A DNA stretch of 64,000 nt from Bacillus sp. 1NLA3E (GCF_000242895.2 NC_021171.1:3382001-3446000); one strand, 5' to 3'. Counted from the stretch's first letter, positions 44,995 to 55,566 are shown. Program-made: numbers and translations. Notes: generated by a model not told the origin, from the letters alone.

Positions 44995-45696
44995 ATGGAA
45001 CAAACATTAAAAATAACAAATGTATTATCTGATCCAACCCGGTATTATATTTATCAATACATTACGAAACGTCATCAAGAAGTAACAGTACAGGAAATTG
45101 CTGATGGTTTTAATATCCATCCTAATGTGGCACGACTTCATTTATCAAAGCTTGAAGATGTGAACATGCTTGTTTCTGAAACAAAGAAAACAGGTAAAGG
45201 GGGAAGACCAAGCAGACTGTATCGTTTATCAGATGATGTCATTCAACTTAACTTTCCGTATCGAGATTACCAGTTACTATCTAATATCGCTATCCAAACA
45301 ATGCTTTCTTTAGGTGAAGAAGGAAGAAAAGCACTTTATATTACTGGAAAAAGGTTTGGAATGGAACTAGTTGAACAAGAAATGGCTTCACAGCACCAAA
45401 ATAGCGTAGATTTATCTTTCGACCAGAAACTAAACATTATGAGAAGTGCTGCGACAATGGCCGGCTTTTACCCTGACTTTGAAGCAAATGAAGATCAAAC
45501 TAAAATTTATTTTGAAATCTTCAATTGTCCTTTTAAAGAGGTTGCTGTTGATCACACTGAATCCGTTTGTGGGATGCATTATGAATTCCTAAAAGGAATG
45601 TTCGAATCCCTCTTTAATTCTGTTGAGCTTATTGAAAAGGAAAATATGATTACTGGATGTCACTCCTGCAATTACCAAGCGTTAGTTACAGTATAA
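44995..45696 (+). CDS. SufR-like DeoR/ArsR-type transcriptional regulator
   Basis: A 233-residue regulator. The N-terminal winged helix (about 1-75) is VLSDPTRYYIYQYI, EIADGFNIHPNVARLHLSKL with the recognition helix. The C-terminal domain carries four cysteines (NCPF, SVCGMH, GCHSC) in the arrangement of the COG2345/SufR group, whose members bind an iron-sulfur cluster and control its synthesis. TGAGGTG precedes the ATG. It is placed where B. subtilis has mgsR and yqhA/yqhB. Confidence 0.78.
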   Translation: MEQTLKITNVLSDPTRYYIYQYITKRHQEVTVQEIADGFNIHPNVARLHLSKLEDVNMLVSETKKTGKGGRPSRLYRLSDDVIQLNFPYRDYQLLSNIAIQTMLSLGEEGRKALYITGKRFGMELVEQEMASQHQNSVDLSFDQKLNIMRSAATMAGFYPDFEANEDQTKIYFEIFNCPFKEVAVDHTESVCGMHYEFLKGMFESLFNSVELIEKENMITGCHSCNYQALVTV

Positions 45697-45786
45697 CTAT
45701 GAAATAATTATTTAAATATTTACATTTTAATGAAATTTCATATATAATATTGTACGATGGACAAAAGGGCAAAAGGAGGGATACCG

Positions 45787-46029
45787 ATGGATCGTATGTA
45801 CAGAGTCTTAGGATTTTGGACAGGTATTTTCGCTGTAATGTTTTATTTAGGCGATATGTATACTGCGTCCTTAATTTTCTTCGGTCAAACTGGATTTTTC
45901 GTCTTATTGAGTTACTTGAAATTGTCCGAACGTATGTATATGTATGTATTCGGTGCTTATTTAACGGTTTTCTTTGCCGGGTTTACATACTGGACAACCT
46001 TTATGTTGATACCGGGAGCAACAAATTAA
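45787..46029 (+). CDS. yqgY: YqgY, DUF2626 family small membrane protein
   Basis: An 80-residue protein with three hydrophobic segments (RVLGFWTGIFAVMFYLG, LIFFGQTGFFVLLSYL, YMYVFGAYLTVFFAGF). DUF2626 has no known function. AAAGGAGGG precedes the ATG at 45787; the frame extends to 45757. Convergent with the methyltransferase gene, with a shared terminator. Confidence 0.85.
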   Translation: MDRMYRVLGFWTGIFAVMFYLGDMYTASLIFFGQTGFFVLLSYLKLSERMYMYVFGAYLTVFFAGFTYWTTFMLIPGATN

Positions 46030-46040
46030 GTTTTAGCCAT

Positions 46041-46073
46041 AAAAAAGGCGATGGGATATCCATCGTCTTTTTT
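46041..46073. terminator. Bidirectional terminator between yqgY and the MidA-type gene
   Basis: GGCGATGG and CCATCGTC arms with a 5-base loop, six A on one side and six T on the other. Confidence 0.8.
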
Positions 46074-47172
46074 ATATCCATTTTTTCATTAAAATTTGTG
46101 AGGCTTGGTCCTGTAAGCCCTTATGTTGAAGAACTGCCTGAAAAGACGGGCTTAAACCTGAAGGCATGATCAAGCTACGAATCGCTCGATTTTGCTTACT
46201 TTTCTCCGAAAATGGATTTGAATCATAATGATTTTGAAGTTCATTTAATATCCCAATTGAAAGAAAAAATTCATCCTGTCTTAATTTATCAATGAATGAA
46301 AGACCAGAATTTTCCCCCATCTCAATCAATGCATCAAAGTGGACATGACTAGTAATATCCATGTCACCAAAATGCTGAAGGATATCGTTTATTAGTTGAT
46401 GCCTATAATAGCCTCTTAAGCTTCCATTCCGATGAATGGGGTCCATCCACTCTTTATTGGTGTAACCATAATCTACTGTCAGGATAATCCCCTTCGTGAG
46501 GATATTTGAAATCGAGCCAATTAGATTTGTCATTGCCAATGGAACTTCAATTCTTTGCGATTCTTGAAGGACAAGATTTTGGGTGGATAGAAATTCTATA
46601 ATTTTTTCGTTTTCAAGTTGGACAGGAATCTCTACAAGTTGATCATTTTGGACAGTCACCATCATTTCAAATAGCTCGTTATCCAACCTTTGAACGACAT
46701 GTACCGGAAGAGCATCAAACAATTCATTTGAAAAAATAAGACCCTCAAACGAGTTTACTTCGTCCAAGTTTTTAACCTGTTTAACATTCTCGTTCATCAC
46801 TATTTTTTCTTGTTGCAACCTCCGATGGTAGGGACTTGTTTCTACCATCGTGTATGATAGTTTGAGTGTGGCACACTTGTCCCACTCTTCGATAAACGCT
46901 TGAGCAAACCTGCCGGTTCCAGCCCCAATTTCACATACATTGGTAGGTAAACTAAATTTTAATGCCAGCTGGCTGTACCACTTAGCAACCATTCTTCCAT
47001 AAATATCAGAGACATTGCTGGTTGTAAAAAAATCACCTTCCCTACCAATTTTTATTCCATCCTTCATGTAATAACCAAATTCCCGGTGATATAGGACCGT
47101 GTCAATAAAATCGGCATACGTAATAAAACCTCGAGGTGAATCAAATATTTGTTTTTTTATTAAAAATTCCAT
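46072..47172 (-). CDS. SAM-dependent methyltransferase, MidA/NDUFAF7 family
   Basis: A 366-residue protein with the N-terminal FITYADFIDTVLYHREFGYY segment, SAM-binding motif I EIGAGTGRFAQAF and the conserved FSNELFDALPVH. The eukaryotic relative methylates a complex I arginine; the bacterial substrate is unknown. It lies between yqgY and yqgX, as in related Bacillus. Confidence 0.85.
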   Translation of the reverse strand: MEFLIKKQIFDSPRGFITYADFIDTVLYHREFGYYMKDGIKIGREGDFFTTSNVSDIYGRMVAKWYSQLALKFSLPTNVCEIGAGTGRFAQAFIEEWDKCATLKLSYTMVETSPYHRRLQQEKIVMNENVKQVKNLDEVNSFEGLIFSNELFDALPVHVVQRLDNELFEMMVTVQNDQLVEIPVQLENEKIIEFLSTQNLVLQESQRIEVPLAMTNLIGSISNILTKGIILTVDYGYTNKEWMDPIHRNGSLRGYYRHQLINDILQHFGDMDITSHVHFDALIEMGENSGLSFIDKLRQDEFFLSIGILNELQNHYDSNPFSEKSKQNRAIRSLIMPSGLSPSFQAVLQHKGLQDQASQILMKKWI

Positions 47173-47280
47173 AATAACTCCTATTACTTTAATTTACACT
47201 ATTGACATAGTGTTAACTTTACAATAAGATTAAGGTAGCTTAACTTAATCCCCTCCCATTATGAAAAGAACATCCCCCAG

Positions 47281-47310
47281 AAAAACCCTTCTCCTGTGAG
47301 AAGGGTTTTT
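47281..47310. terminator. Terminator after yqgX
   Basis: A perfect 13-bp stem AAAAACCCTTCTC/GAGAAGGGTTTTT with a 4-base loop, just past yqgX and upstream of the MidA-type gene. Confidence 0.88.
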
Positions 47311-47324
47311 CACTTTTCCATAGT

Positions 47325-47960
47325 CTATTCAAATCCATGAAGGAATGGATTTGAATCCATTTCGTTGCCAACAGTCGTTATCGGTCCATGTCCAGATAAA
47401 ACCTTAGTTTCTTCTGGCAAAGTAAGAATTTTTTCATGTATGCTACGCAATAGTGTTTCGAGATTTCCTCCTGGTAAATCGGTACGACCGATACTTCCAT
47501 TAAATAAAGCATCTCCAGACAAAACAATTTCTGTATCTTCGAAATAAAAAGATACACTGCCAGGAGAATGGCCTGGTGTTTCAAATATTTTAAAGGAAAA
47601 ATCGCCAATTTTTCGGGTTTCCTCGTTAACGAGAAAATAATCTGCTGGCCTGATTCGAACCAAATGGTCATTCATAAAAATTTGAGATCCATTTAGGGAT
47701 GGGTCAAGCAACCATTTAGCCTCTTTTTCATGAATATAAACAGGGATTTTGTAATAATCTCGGATTGTATCAACTGCCCCAATATGATCAAAATGAGCGT
47801 GCGTTAACAATATTGCCTGAGGTTTTGTGTTAAGCTCATCAATTAACCCAATCAATTTATCCCCTTCTTCACCCGGATCAATGACCAAACATGTTTCTTC
47901 TTTTATTAAAAGATAACAATTGGTTTGTAATGGCCCTAGCGGTATCTTTCTCCACTCCAT
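47325..47960 (-). CDS. yqgX: Metallo-beta-lactamase fold hydrolase YqgX
   Basis: A 211-residue glyoxalase-II-like hydrolase with the two-metal motif LTHAHFDHIG, a later Gly-His (TPGHSPGSVS), the bridging Asp (LSGDALF) and a final HGP. Probably a thioester or lactone hydrolase; substrate unknown. ATG preceded by GGAGGTGCA. Confidence 0.9.
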   Translation of the reverse strand: MEWRKIPLGPLQTNCYLLIKEETCLVIDPGEEGDKLIGLIDELNTKPQAILLTHAHFDHIGAVDTIRDYYKIPVYIHEKEAKWLLDPSLNGSQIFMNDHLVRIRPADYFLVNEETRKIGDFSFKIFETPGHSPGSVSFYFEDTEIVLSGDALFNGSIGRTDLPGGNLETLLRSIHEKILTLPEETKVLSGHGPITTVGNEMDSNPFLHGFE

Positions 47961-48059
47961 CTTTGCACCTCCATTTTCACAATCTTACATGCTTATTCTA
48001 CATCAGATCTGAAAAAGAGTAAAAGAAGGCTTACCAATATAGATCAGGTCTTAACAATA

Positions 48060-48200
48060 AGTTATTGAACTACCCCTCCTTAACACCCGTACGGGTTGTT
48101 TGAAGAAGGGGATTCCTAAGAACACCAGTGTATCCACCAGTTATTGATTAGGCGATCCCCGCAGTCCCTGCGGTTAGAAGTCTTAGGGCTTCGTTTTTAA
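48060..48200 (-). ncRNA. Possible omega RNA at the 3' end of tnpB
   Basis: Known tnpB systems transcribe a guide RNA from the end of tnpB into the right end. The minus strand here has two stable folds (AACCCGTACGGGTT and CCCCTTCTTC/AAGGAGGGG). The presence of a functional guide RNA is inference, and tnpB is frameshifted. Confidence 0.35.
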
Positions 48201-49322
48201 GATTGATTCCTGCGTTAATATCTCGATTATGATGGGTATGACATTGAGGACATTCCCATTCACGTAATCCGAGATTTTTAACGTCTTTGTTTTTGTAGCC
48301 ACAACCAGAACAAAGCTGGCTACTAGCGAAGTTTTTTGAAACGGTTACCACTTGTCTGCTGCTCCATTTAGCTTTATATTCGATCATACATTTGAATTGT
48401 GACCAAGATACTTCGCTGATTGCTTTAGCAAGATGGTGGTTCTTTAACATGTTCGATACGGACAAGTCCTCCATCCCAATAATGTCGTGGTTTTTGACAA
48501 TCTTGGAAGAAATCTTGTCCAAATAATCTTTTCTTGCATTTACAATTTTTTCATGAATACGTGCGACTTTTCTTTTGGCTTTATACCAGTTCGCACCACC
48601 TATCTTTCGTCTGCTTGTAACTCTTTGCGCATGGACTAATTTTTCTTCTAATGAACGAAAAAACTTCGGATTAGGGTAAATCGTTCCATCCGAAAGAATA
48701 GCGAAATCTTTCAGTCCTACATCAATACCAATTGCTGAATTAGTTTTAGGCAATTCTTTTACTCCCGATTCAGTGGCTAAAGAAACATAATATTTACCAG
48801 AGGGGTTTCTTCTGATCGTGGCACTTATAATACGACCTTCGACTTCACGACTTTTTGCAAAACGGACGTACCCTAGTTTGGGGAGTTTGATGTGGTTGTC
48901 TATGATAGCTATATTTCCGTTTGTATACTTTGTTGTATAGATTGCACTGGATTCTTTTTTGACTTAAAGCGAGGTTGTTTATTTTGCTTTTTGTAGTAGC
49001 GATCATAGGAATCAGCTAAATTTTCTACTGATTTTTGCAAAGCAATACTATCGACTTCTTTCAAAAATGAGTACTGTTTCTTCAGTTCAGGTAGCGATTT
49101 AACAGTTTCAAATTTGTTTAAGAATTTGCCTTTCCAGTTATTCGCTGGGAGCTGACCGTTTTGTCTCATTTCCTCGACGATATACCAGTAAGCATCTTTT
49201 TCTTTTTGTTTACCAAGAAAGAAATTGAAAACAAATCTTGAACAGCCAATGGTTTTGTTAATCTGTTCAATTTGTTTTTTATTTGGGTAGATGCGGAACT
49301 TGTAAGCCTTGTTTACTAGCAT
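48148..49322 (-). pseudogene. tnpB: tnpB, RNA-guided nuclease of the IS605 family, single frameshift
   Basis: The first 137 codons (MLVNKAYKFRIYPNKKQIEQ) run to a stop at 48909. In the other frame the protein goes on without a break from [17 protein letters not shown] through [12 protein letters not shown] (RuvC Asp), [10 protein letters not shown] (Glu), CSGCGYKN...CPQC (zinc ribbon) and [10 protein letters not shown] (Asp). One base is missing near 48925 (expected CAATCTTATACA, seen CAATCTATACA), so the gene has a recent single-base lesion. All catalytic residues remain. Confidence 0.88.
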
Positions 49323-49659
49323 ATATTTCGCCTCACCTTACAGGAACATTTGTTCTTATTATAACACAAGGAAGAAAGTTTTGGCTATCGCCAACCGACA
49401 TTCATCCCCTCCCTACTCATCGGGCTTCGCCCTTCACATTCCTTGAGGAAGGGGGATTCTGTCGGAAGGTTGATAAAATAATTTTAATGTGTATCGAAAA
49501 TAGACCTATTTTTAATCTCGACAAAACCAAAGAAAAAATATAAAATAGAAACGAATGTGAATATTTAGGATATTACATACAAAGTGGGACAAAAAGGGTT
49601 TTGCTCAATTCAAAATGAGCGTGTCATCAAACGACTTGTAGAAAAAGGGGGCTATGATT

Positions 49660-49833
49660 ATGGGATTGGTCATTGTATTTGCTTTAGTAACGATTCTTGC
49701 AGCCATCGGAACATTAAGAACTTTAAAGAGTAAAAATTTCCTTGGCTTATTTTTTGCAGCTGCTTCTTTCGCTGTTTTTGGCTGGTTTACCGTTATGACT
49801 GTTTTACACCACGGATTTCCAACTGCGCACTAA
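49660..49833 (+). CDS. yqgW: YqgW, DUF2759 family small membrane protein
   Basis: A 57-residue frame: MGLVIVFALVTILAAIGTL then RTLKSKNFLG and a second hydrophobic segment, ending MTVLHHGFPTAH. Two membrane segments. AAGGGGG precedes the ATG at 49660 with eight bases. This is the size and pattern of the DUF2759 family found in the B. subtilis yqgW position. The gap from 49323 to 49659 contains the left end of the IS element and no other gene. Confidence 0.8.
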   Translation: MGLVIVFALVTILAAIGTLRTLKSKNFLGLFFAAASFAVFGWFTVMTVLHHGFPTAH

Positions 49834-49864
49834 TAATTTTTCTTTACATCGCTTAATAATTAAC

Positions 49865-49895
49865 AAGACGGACTGCTTTTTTAGCAGTCCGTCTT
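49865..49895. terminator. Terminator between yqgW and yqgU
   Basis: AAGACGGACTGC and GCAGTCCGTCTT form a perfect 12-bp stem with a 7-base loop, flanked by A- and T-rich sequence. Confidence 0.88.
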
Positions 49896-49929
49896 TAATT
49901 ATTGCTACTTTCTCTCTCTTTACAGGAAT

Positions 49930-51072
49930 TTAATCCTTAACAAGTGGAACTATTTTTTTTGATTGCAAATCGATTATATTTTCTAATTGAAAGCCGTATA
50001 AACATAGATTCCCATTAGGTGAAAGGCTGATTGGCTTATTCTCCATTCCCTCAAGCAACACATTTTCCTCTTTACTATCAAGATGATATTGCACTAATTG
50101 AAATCCATCTTTGTATGTATCCACTTCTCCGCTTGATAGTGGGCGAAATGTTAAAAACTGATTTTTGCTTTGGGAGAAATCATAAAAAGGCACAAGCCAA
50201 TCAGAGAATTTCGTCAACTGCGGAATAGTAAAGGTTGTTAACTTTTTAAAACGATTTGATAAAAAAGTATAGACCGCTTTTTCCTTGTTATCTTTATCCA
50301 CTGAAATCATCAATACCACATCATTAAAGGAAGACAATTGAAATATGTTTGAGAACTCAAGCTCTTCACCAGTTGCTTCTGAAATCCCCTGCTTTATAAC
50401 TGGAGCAAAGAATGCAGGATCATCATTATCCCAATTTAGGTAAATTAATTCATCCTTCGTTACCCAAGAAGCAAATGGTTGCTGTGTTAATGTGCTATCC
50501 TTCAATTCATTCGTTTTAATATTTAAGACGGATACTTGAAAGTCCCATTGTTCATTAAAAGAAGAAACAAGAACCAAGTCATCATTAAATGGATTCCAAA
50601 CAAAGGTAATTTCTGAGGAAATGATTGATTTTGTTGCCAAGGATTTCCCTTTTTTATCAATAACAGTAATAATACCTTCTTCACTGGTTGAGGAGGAATG
50701 GATTAACAGGCGTTCCCTTGAAGGACTAATATTAACTGAAACAATCGGGCTATCACTCTCAAACATTTTAACGTTTTTTCCAGTATATAAATTAAAAGTC
50801 CATAAAATAGAAACTTTATCAGTGTTTGTTAAATACACAATAGTTTGATCATTTAACCATCCCTCAATCGCTCCAAATTCACCTTCTGAAATAGTAAATG
50901 GCGCCTTGATTTTCTTGAAGGAATTTGACGATTTATTAGACTTGTCCGATTCATTTCCAGATTCATTTTTTGAACTGTTTGGGTTAGCGGATGATGCATC
51001 CGTGCAGCCATTTAACAGTGATATGGAAATGATAATCATGCAAAGCATCAGTGTGTATCTTTTTGTTAACAT
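49930..51072 (-). CDS. yqgU: YqgU-like lipoprotein
   Basis: A 380-residue exported protein. Lipobox LLNGC after a signal peptide (MLTKRYTLMLCMIIISISLLN), then a Ser/Asn/Lys-rich linker. The rest shows repeated beta segments ending in W-x-N/W-D (FVWNPFNDDLVLVSS, IYLNWDND) typical of a six-bladed beta propeller. B. subtilis YqgU has the same layout. Function unknown. Confidence 0.82.
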   Translation of the reverse strand: MLTKRYTLMLCMIIISISLLNGCTDASSANPNSSKNESGNESDKSNKSSNSFKKIKAPFTISEGEFGAIEGWLNDQTIVYLTNTDKVSILWTFNLYTGKNVKMFESDSPIVSVNISPSRERLLIHSSSTSEEGIITVIDKKGKSLATKSIISSEITFVWNPFNDDLVLVSSFNEQWDFQVSVLNIKTNELKDSTLTQQPFASWVTKDELIYLNWDNDDPAFFAPVIKQGISEATGEELEFSNIFQLSSFNDVVLMISVDKDNKEKAVYTFLSNRFKKLTTFTIPQLTKFSDWLVPFYDFSQSKNQFLTFRPLSSGEVDTYKDGFQLVQYHLDSKEENVLLEGMENKPISLSPNGNLCLYGFQLENIIDLQSKKIVPLVKD

Positions 51073-51173
51073 ACCATACCCAGACCAACCTCTCTATCCA
51101 TCATATAACAGGACGTAATATTCACGGAAATGTTTCACTTATTACTTCACATTAAAGATATTTATTTTTACAG

Positions 51174-51197
51174 AAAAAAGCCGATGCGTCGGCTTTT
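51174..51197 (-). terminator. Terminator downstream of yqgT
   Basis: GCCGA and TCGGC stem with 4-base loop and A/T runs. Confidence 0.7.
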
Positions 51198-51268
51198 GAA
51201 TTTTTTTCCAAAGGCTCTACAATGATTTTTATTCTAATGACTTTTTTGTCAAAATACAAGGAAATTCT

Positions 51269-52474
51269 TTAAACAAATTTCTGCTTTTTCATATTTAAGG
51301 CTGCCCAAAAAATCGGAGCGACCCTTTGAAAAATCTTATCAAATTGTGAAAGTGGCAAAGGATTGATCCCCTTTCCCAACTCAAGTGTAAACCCTGGCTT
51401 TCGACACTCTTGTATGAACCAATCTTTGAAGCCTGCATGACTGTCGACATAGCAAATGGCTTTATAGCCACTGACTCTTTCAAATTCTTCTGCTAATACA
51501 GCCGAATCAGGTGGTTCTAGCCCCTCGTAGCCCCAATAAAACTCTTCCCCTTGGGTATGAAGCGCAATAAGACAATCAAAACCTGAATCCCTAACTAGTT
51601 TGGCCATGGCAATGGCTTCAGGTTCTGTAAGTGGGGCTTCTCCTGGATAATCGCGGGAAGCAGGGGCCTTTGGCTCTTTTCGTTCCTTTTCAATTTCCCA
51701 ATTAGCAGGAAATTGATTATTTAAATCTACCCCCCGAATATTAGCCTTCCACGCAGTAAAATCTGAACTACCATTATTCATTTTGACTATATCCCTCGTA
51801 TGCGATTCTGGAGGACCATTTAAGACCAGGTTCACTCCATCTGGATTTACCATTGGGACAATTGACAATTCAATCTCATGATAGAAAGGAAGCAGTCTCA
51901 CTCCATCTAAGCTCTGGCCATTAGTTAACGACAATAGATATATGTTTAAAAAAGTCATGGCGATTGACGTGGTTATCCACTCATTCGCATGGAAGGAAGC
52001 GTTGATGTTGATTTTTTTATACCCTTTCCCAATTCGTATTTCTTTAAGCGGGTTTCCTAAGACTGAATCTCCAATAGAATTTACCCGGATGAAGGGATAT
52101 ATTTTGCTTAATTCATTAATTTCTCCTAACATTGTCAAAAAGTCATATTTCCTCTTTCCATTCACAATAGGTTTCATCACTCTTTTAGGTAACCAAATGG
52201 TTTCTCCAATCGCCAGTTGATTAGGATTGATAGATGGATTAAGGAGAACAATAGCATCAGCCGACAAGTTTCTAGTATGCGCAAGTTTCCAACATGTGTC
52301 TCCTTGATTTACCTTATATTCTAGTTTTATAAAACCAGGAATATCTACCATTTGTCCTTCAACCAGGCTTTGGGGATTCACTAATGGGTTAGAGTCGATA
52401 ATTAGGTTAAGAGGTACCATAAACATTTGACTAAAGTACCATAAACTATCTCCTGACCTTATCCGAACCTTCAT
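51269..52474 (-). CDS. yqgT: LysM and M14 peptidase: gamma-D-glutamyl-diamino acid endopeptidase (YqgT)
   Basis: A 401-residue cell-wall peptidase. Two LysM repeats occupy about residues 2-46 and 50-95 (GDSLWYFSQMF, QGDTCWKLAH). The zinc carboxypeptidase domain follows: SFHANEWITT gives the His and Glu ligands, IALHTQGEE the third His, and FTLELGKG the catalytic Glu. No signal peptide is visible, as for some spore-coat or mother-cell-lysis enzymes. It likely cleaves gamma-glutamyl-mDAP bonds of peptidoglycan. Confidence 0.9.
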   Translation of the reverse strand: MKVRIRSGDSLWYFSQMFMVPLNLIIDSNPLVNPQSLVEGQMVDIPGFIKLEYKVNQGDTCWKLAHTRNLSADAIVLLNPSINPNQLAIGETIWLPKRVMKPIVNGKRKYDFLTMLGEINELSKIYPFIRVNSIGDSVLGNPLKEIRIGKGYKKININASFHANEWITTSIAMTFLNIYLLSLTNGQSLDGVRLLPFYHEIELSIVPMVNPDGVNLVLNGPPESHTRDIVKMNNGSSDFTAWKANIRGVDLNNQFPANWEIEKERKEPKAPASRDYPGEAPLTEPEAIAMAKLVRDSGFDCLIALHTQGEEFYWGYEGLEPPDSAVLAEEFERVSGYKAICYVDSHAGFKDWFIQECRKPGFTLELGKGINPLPLSQFDKIFQRVAPIFWAALNMKKQKFV

Positions 52475-52547
52475 GATGCTCCCCCTTTCCCGTTATAATA
52501 CTTTATGAGGTGTTCCCCGAAAAAAAACCTATCAGCTTAACAATAAA

Positions 52548-52600
52548 AATAGGCCATACTCTCGAAAATTTTGAAATAAATTCGAGAACATAGCCTATTA
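52548..52600 (-). terminator. Hairpin terminator after yqgS
   Basis: AATAGGC...CTCGAA pairs with TTCGAG...GCCTATT, a long interrupted stem followed by A/T-rich sequence. Confidence 0.6.
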
Positions 52601-52609
52601 GAACTCAGC

Positions 52610-54496
52610 TTATTTTTTTTGACCTACCCCTGATTTAGGAAGTAACTTCGTATTTTTGTTGAATCGAAGTAAATCACCATAAACAACTTTATCAGAATAT
52701 TCAAGCTCTGTTTTCGCCTTTCCCATAAAAGGCTCACAATAACTCGGTTCAATTTGTTCACCTGAGTCCTTTCGGTAACAAGTACCTCTTGTATAGACAT
52801 AATCTTTTGTAATAAAGCTTCCGTCTCTTAAAACTGTGAAATCCAACTTATCCTTAGAAAATAAATCCGATCCAAATTCAATATTTCCTTTTGTTTTAAT
52901 ACCAAGTAAATGGAGAATGGTCGGCTTAACATCTATTTGTCCTGCAACTGTAGACATCGTTTTTCCTTTTTGTCCTGGTACATGGATAAAGAATGGGACA
53001 CGTTGCAATTGTGTATTTTCAAAAGGGGTAATTTCCTTACCCAGAAATTCACCCATTGCTTGATTATGGTTTTCAGAAATCCCGTAATGGTCACCATAAA
53101 GGATAATGACCGTGTCGTCATATAATCCATCACCTTTTAGTTTTTGAACAAAGTTCTTGAAAGCCTCATCCGTATAACGAACCGTTGGAAAGTAATTATT
53201 TAAAGTTTTATCATCAGAAGTATACGGATCAATCAGACTGTCTGCTTCACTTAGCTCAAATGGGAAATGATTGGTAAGTGTTATAAACTTAGCGTAGAAG
53301 GGCTTTGGCATATCTTCTAAATGTTGAATCGATTGTTCTAAAAAGTCTTTATCCTTAAGTCCCCAACCTACAGAGTTTTCCTCATTGATATGATAATCGT
53401 CCATATTATAGAAACGTTGATATCCAAGAGATTGGTACATAATATCTCGGTTCCAGAAGGTTTTATTATTTGCATGCAAAGCAGCAGTATAATACCCATG
53501 ACTATTTAATATTTCTGGAGTCGCTGTATACTCATTTCCAGAATGAGTGAAAAACACAGCCCCTCTGTTAAGTGGATAGATCGAGTTCTCGGTTAAAAAT
53601 TCAGCATCCGACGTCTTTCCTTGACCTGTTTGATGGTAGAAATTATCAAAATAATAACTCTCTTTAATAAAGTGATTTAAAAACGGGGTAATCTCCTGAC
53701 CGTTTTCCTTTTGATTAATGACAAAGCTTTGCATGGATTCCATTGAAATCAAAATCACATTTTTTCCTTTAGCAATCCCAAACATCTCTTTATTTGGTTC
53801 TTTGTAATTTGCATTTATGTAGTTATTAATATCCACTAGTTCACTGCCATCTGCCAACGCCCGTTGAGCAGAGGTTTTAGACTGTAAAAAAACGTCATAG
53901 AACTGGTAGCTGTATGCTCCAATATTTTTAACCAGCATTTCACGATCAAATGTTCTTGTTAATAATTGTGGGCGTTCTATTTCTGCTAATCCAAGATTTA
54001 AAAAAGCTACTGCGAATGCAAATAGGAAATAAACCTTGCGAGTTGCTTTTGAAACATAGAAATCAGCACGTAGAGATGGTTTTATCCTAATAAGTAAAAG
54101 AAGAATGAAAAAATCTAAAAAATATAAAAGATCGGTAACTCTAACAAGTTCATGAACACTGCTACCTAGATCATACATATTACTGGTCTGGAACAACACA
54201 GGGATTGTTAAAAAATCGTTAAAAAAACGAAAGAAGATAACATTTGAGAATAAAATAACTGAAATGATAAAGCTTGCACTTAGAATGTAGCGATTTCGTA
54301 TTTTATCTTTCATAAATAAGCTAATTCCAAAAACAATCATAATAAAGCTCAGTGGATTAATAAGTAAAATAAATTCCTGTCTCCAATTTTCAATGTTTAT
54401 ATCAAAGCTAGTTTTATATACTATATAAGTTTTGATCCAAAGTAAAACTGTGGCAAGGATAATCAATGATCCATTTGGCCATTTTATTTTTAACAT
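52610..54496 (-). CDS. yqgS: Lipoteichoic-acid synthase family protein YqgS
   Basis: A 628-residue polyglycerol-phosphate synthase/primase. Five transmembrane segments (residues 1-230) precede an extracellular sulfatase-like domain with the catalytic Thr in [11 protein letters not shown], metal ligands in [10 protein letters not shown] and YGDHYGI. The frame is open to 54616, but AGGGAGAG precedes MLKIKWPNG at 54496, matching the family length. In B. subtilis YqgS can replace LtaS. Confidence 0.9.
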   Translation of the reverse strand: MLKIKWPNGSLIILATVLLWIKTYIVYKTSFDINIENWRQEFILLINPLSFIMIVFGISLFMKDKIRNRYILSASFIISVILFSNVIFFRFFNDFLTIPVLFQTSNMYDLGSSVHELVRVTDLLYFLDFFILLLLIRIKPSLRADFYVSKATRKVYFLFAFAVAFLNLGLAEIERPQLLTRTFDREMLVKNIGAYSYQFYDVFLQSKTSAQRALADGSELVDINNYINANYKEPNKEMFGIAKGKNVILISMESMQSFVINQKENGQEITPFLNHFIKESYYFDNFYHQTGQGKTSDAEFLTENSIYPLNRGAVFFTHSGNEYTATPEILNSHGYYTAALHANNKTFWNRDIMYQSLGYQRFYNMDDYHINEENSVGWGLKDKDFLEQSIQHLEDMPKPFYAKFITLTNHFPFELSEADSLIDPYTSDDKTLNNYFPTVRYTDEAFKNFVQKLKGDGLYDDTVIILYGDHYGISENHNQAMGEFLGKEITPFENTQLQRVPFFIHVPGQKGKTMSTVAGQIDVKPTILHLLGIKTKGNIEFGSDLFSKDKLDFTVLRDGSFITKDYVYTRGTCYRKDSGEQIEPSYCEPFMGKAKTELEYSDKVVYGDLLRFNKNTKLLPKSGVGQKK

Positions 54497-54591
54497 AGGA
54501 CTACTCTCCCTAAAAACCAAGCGTAAACCAAAAATGTAATATTTAACAACATTTTCTAATTCCATTATCCTACAAAACGATTCGGAGAAGA

Positions 54592-55566
54592 CTATTTTTT
54601 GTTCAACACAAGCCAAGCAGCACCAATAACACCTGCATCGTTACCTAAGGTCGCTAAGGTTAGCTTCGTGGATTTAGCAACTCGAATAAATGAAAACTTT
54701 TCGAAGTATTTTGTAACCGATGCCAATAGAATGTCACCTGCCTTTGAAACTCCTCCCCCCAGGACAATTTTTTCAGGATTAAGTGTGTTCGCAACATTTG
54801 CTAAGGTAAGTCCTAGATGCAAAGTCACATCATTAAGGACGTTTTGAGCCACTTCATCACCGTTTCGGGCGGCATCAAAAACATCCTTTGCTGTAATCAT
54901 TCCGGTTTTTTTATAGAGCTGAAGAAGTTCCCCATCGATCTCTTGATTATGTAATTTTTCTTTTGCCAGTCTCACGATCCCAGTTGCTGAAGCGATTGTT
55001 TCGATGCATCCAGACTTTCCACAATTACAAGGTGCGCCGCCCACTGGAACAGCTGTTATATGACCAATTTCGCCTGCAGCCCCATTGATTCCATGAATAA
55101 TATCGCCATTTGCAATAACTCCGCCACCAACACCAGTTCCAAGAGTTATACAAACAAGGTCTTTGGCCCCATTTCCGGCCCCTTTCCACATTTCCCCCAA
55201 GGCAGCACAGTTGGCGTCATTGTCAATAACAGCAGGTAGAGAAGTAACAGCCTCTAATTCTCGCTGAAGAGGAAACTCTGTTTTCCATCCAAGATTTACT
55301 GCTTCGTAAATGATACCGTTTTCTAAATCAACTGGACCTGGAGCGCCCATACCAATCCCCAAAATATCTGATTTTGATTTTCCCAACTCTGAAATTTTAT
55401 GATCAATAGAATTAGCAATATTTTTGGTAATGTTTTTTCCTGAGTTTGTAACATCCGTTGGAATTTCCCATTTACAAATAATGTCCCCAATAGAGTCAAC
55501 TAATGCAAGCTTCGTGGTGGTACCCCCTAAATCAACACCTACAACCCACTTATCAGCCAAATTCAT
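54592..55566 (-). CDS. glcK: Glucokinase (ROK family)
   Basis: A 324-residue ROK sugar kinase that phosphorylates glucose. ATP-binding [16 protein letters not shown], the catalytic Asp in [13 protein letters not shown], the GTGVGGGVI motif and the zinc site in [10 protein letters not shown] are present. The ATG at 55566 overlaps the TGA of yqgQ (TGATG), so the two are coupled. Confidence 0.95.
   Translation of the reverse strand: MNLADKWVVGVDLGGTTTKLALVDSIGDIICKWEIPTDVTNSGKNITKNIANSIDHKISELGKSKSDILGIGMGAPGPVDLENGIIYEAVNLGWKTEFPLQRELEAVTSLPAVIDNDANCAALGEMWKGAGNGAKDLVCITLGTGVGGGVIANGDIIHGINGAAGEIGHITAVPVGGAPCNCGKSGCIETIASATGIVRLAKEKLHNQEIDGELLQLYKKTGMITAKDVFDAARNGDEVAQNVLNDVTLHLGLTLANVANTLNPEKIVLGGGVSKAGDILLASVTKYFEKFSFIRVAKSTKLTLATLGNDAGVIGAAWLVLNKK

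Larger units (their letters stand above)
48030..49480. mobile_element. Decayed IS200/IS605-type (IS1341-like) element
   Basis: A tnpB-only element without tnpA. At the 3' side a hairpin-rich end contains CCCCTTCTTCAA with pairing AAGGAGGGG and the loop AACACCCGTACGGGTT (about 48074-48115), typical of the right end. Limits are approximate, since these elements have no terminal inverted repeats. Confidence 0.7.
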
